Shown: positions 63,262 to 64,000 of the stretch, in pieces | How the letters are laid out: every line of letters starts with the position of its first letter | Position numbering within the stretch: the first letter of the stretch is position 1 | Origin: an uncultured Bacteroidales bacterium | Lineage (GTDB): Bacteria > Bacteroidota > Bacteroidia > Bacteroidales > ML635J-15 | DNA: 64,000 nt | Assembly: GCA_937899245.1 (NCBI GenBank) | Contig: CALDKB010000017.1 | Span: forward strand, 1-64,000 | Reading direction: 5' to 3' | Program-made: the position numbers and the translations under genes | Notes under the pieces: model-generated | Databases searched by the model: none | What the model saw: the letters and a program-made list of their open reading frames with translations, nothing else | What the model was told of the DNA's origin: nothing

Positions 63262-63672
63262 TTATTTGTCAAAGATATACTCAAACTCCTTAATTGTCTC
63301 TAACTTCCCATTGGGAAAATAGTTGTACTGACGTTTCTTGCTACCATCTGGATAATACTCGAACTTACGAATACGCACGGGCTTGTTACGGCCATCATAC
63401 TCAACCTCCTTTATACATTTGCCTTGCTCATTGTATTCGTATGTTATACGCGATTTCTGTCCATAATTTGCATATTCTATAGACTCAATCTTAAATCCAT
63501 TAGCATCATATTTTGTAATGTGGTCCAAAAATTTGGTCTTTGTCGTCTGATTTTCGTTCCACTCCTTTACAGTCAAACCTTTGCGACGTTCACGCTTAAC
63601 ATCATCTTGGGCATTTGCAACAAAACAAACCGAAAGCAAAATCGCAACAATTAGAAACAAACCTCTTTTCAT
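63262..63672 (-). CDS. Small exported protein with YD-type repeats, unknown function
   Basis: The 136-residue protein has the signal peptide MKRGLFLIVAILLSVCFVANA and then repeated beta-hairpin-like units: 'HITKYDANGFKIESIEYANY', 'RITYEYNEQGKCIKEVEYDG', 'RKFEYYPDGSKKRQYNYFPN' and 'GKLETIKEFEYIF'. These resemble RHS/YD or MORN-like repeats. No specific function can be assigned. It lies 37 bases upstream of the VTC gene and three bases after the next small gene, in one apparent transcript. Confidence 0.75.
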   Translation of the reverse strand: MKRGLFLIVAILLSVCFVANAQDDVKRERRKGLTVKEWNENQTTKTKFLDHITKYDANGFKIESIEYANYGQKSRITYEYNEQGKCIKEVEYDGRNKPVRIRKFEYYPDGSKKRQYNYFPNGKLETIKEFEYIFDK

Positions 63673-63675
63673 ATG

Positions 63676-64000
63676 CTATACATTTGAGATAATTCTAATG
63701 GTATCAGGAATTTCGTATATCATTCCCGGTTCCTCAACAACAACTTTACGGGTAACAGTATCCGGCACTTCATTTAAATTTTCAGTAAATGTTAGCACTG
63801 TATATTTGCCAGGAGTAAGCTTCTGAAAATAAAACCAGCCATCCATACCCACGCGGACATCATCGAAATGATACTGCTCATTCTCACGAAGAATGTACAC
63901 ACGCGAATCGTATGCCCAGCCTTCGCCACGATAATTTCCATTGTGGTAATAGGTTGCATAAACACGGCCCTTTACCATAGATGTTCCATATGCTTTCCCT
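63676..64000 (-). CDS. Exported-type beta-sandwich protein, N-terminus beyond the window
   Basis: An ATG at 63978 gives 100 residues, but the frame stays open to the edge ('GKAYGTSMVKGRVYATYY') and no signal peptide is visible. The true start is therefore probably to the right. 'MDGWFYFQKLTPGKYTVLTF' is the pattern of a SdrD/CNA-B or carboxypeptidase-regulatory beta-sandwich ('GWFxFxxLxPGxYxV'). It is probably a small surface or periplasmic lipoprotein. It is the first visible gene of the VTC operon. Confidence 0.7.
   Translation of the reverse strand, partial: GKAYGTSMVKGRVYATYYHNGNYRGEGWAYDSRVYILRENEQYHFDDVRVGMDGWFYFQKLTPGKYTVLTFTENLNEVPDTVTRKVVVEEPGMIYEIPDTIRIISNV

Overview
The window is chromosomal DNA from a member of the Bacteroidota, most likely an anaerobic Bacteroidales species. 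Four things support this: a complete type IX secretion (T9SS) core operon in the order porP-gldK-gldL-gldM-gldN; secreted proteins with T9SS-type C-terminal signals; promoters of the Bacteroidetes kind (-7 box TAnnTTTG, usually with little or no Shine-Dalgarno sequence); and a HydE radical-SAM maturase, which points to [FeFe] hydrogenase and anaerobic life. The DNA is AT-rich and densely coding. I see no insertion sequence, prophage, CRISPR array, tRNA or rRNA.

Layout. 1-5671 (-): 1890 codons of a giant surface protein that runs off the left edge (CUB-like, Ig/PKD/SprB-like and HYR repeats). 6059-6457 (-): tmRNA. 6578-10204 (-): gingipain-like C25 peptidase with a cleaved-adhesin domain and a T9SS sorting signal. 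10289-13548 (+): TPR protein and a PorE-like TPR/PD40/OmpA protein. 13611-15850 (+): aroB-aroA. 15847-18192 (-): PBP1A. 18493-20775 (+): topA. 21077-27379 (+): porP-gldKLMN. 27545-29142 (+): prs and a deoxynucleoside kinase. 29282-30997 (+): probably abundant OmpA/TPR lipoprotein. 31053-33972: hydE, then an aminotransferase and a LytTR regulator on the other strand. 34124-34219 (-): SRP RNA. 34363-39459: pyrC, a thioredoxin-fold protein, a GH29 fucosidase and pepD. 39534-39850 (-): apparent decayed gene. 39951-48796 (+): envelope operon (tandem thioredoxin, LysM/periplasmic-binding fusion, RseP-like protease, unknown, rdgB, porZ, recO). 48859-53079 (+): beta-barrel protein, acyl-CoA ligase, methyltransferase, flavodoxin-like. 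53190-58267: YitT, a hydrolase, a GH97 and a split chromate transporter. 58340-60896 (+): a PurF homologue lacking the catalytic Cys, LMW phosphatase, LysE exporter. 60904-64000 (-): operon with a VTC polyphosphate-polymerase-like domain, DUF4956, DUF2490 and two small exported proteins, cut by the right edge.

How it fits together. Much of the window serves one machine. GldL/GldM form the inner-membrane motor, GldK/GldN the periplasmic ring, PorP an outer-membrane component, PorE-like and PorZ accessory parts, and the C25 peptidase and probably the giant adhesin are cargo. The rest is housekeeping (shikimate, pyrimidine, PRPP, cell wall, topoisomerase, repair) plus lone glycosidases. The best lead for a poorly described system is the VTC-DUF4956-DUF2490 operon at the right edge. 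The Ser-for-Cys PurF paralogue, the LysM/periplasmic-binding fusion beside porZ and the hydE promoter-in-terminator are smaller leads. Gene starts were moved inward from the longest ORF wherever a signal peptide, terminator or promoter showed the longer start to be wrong.
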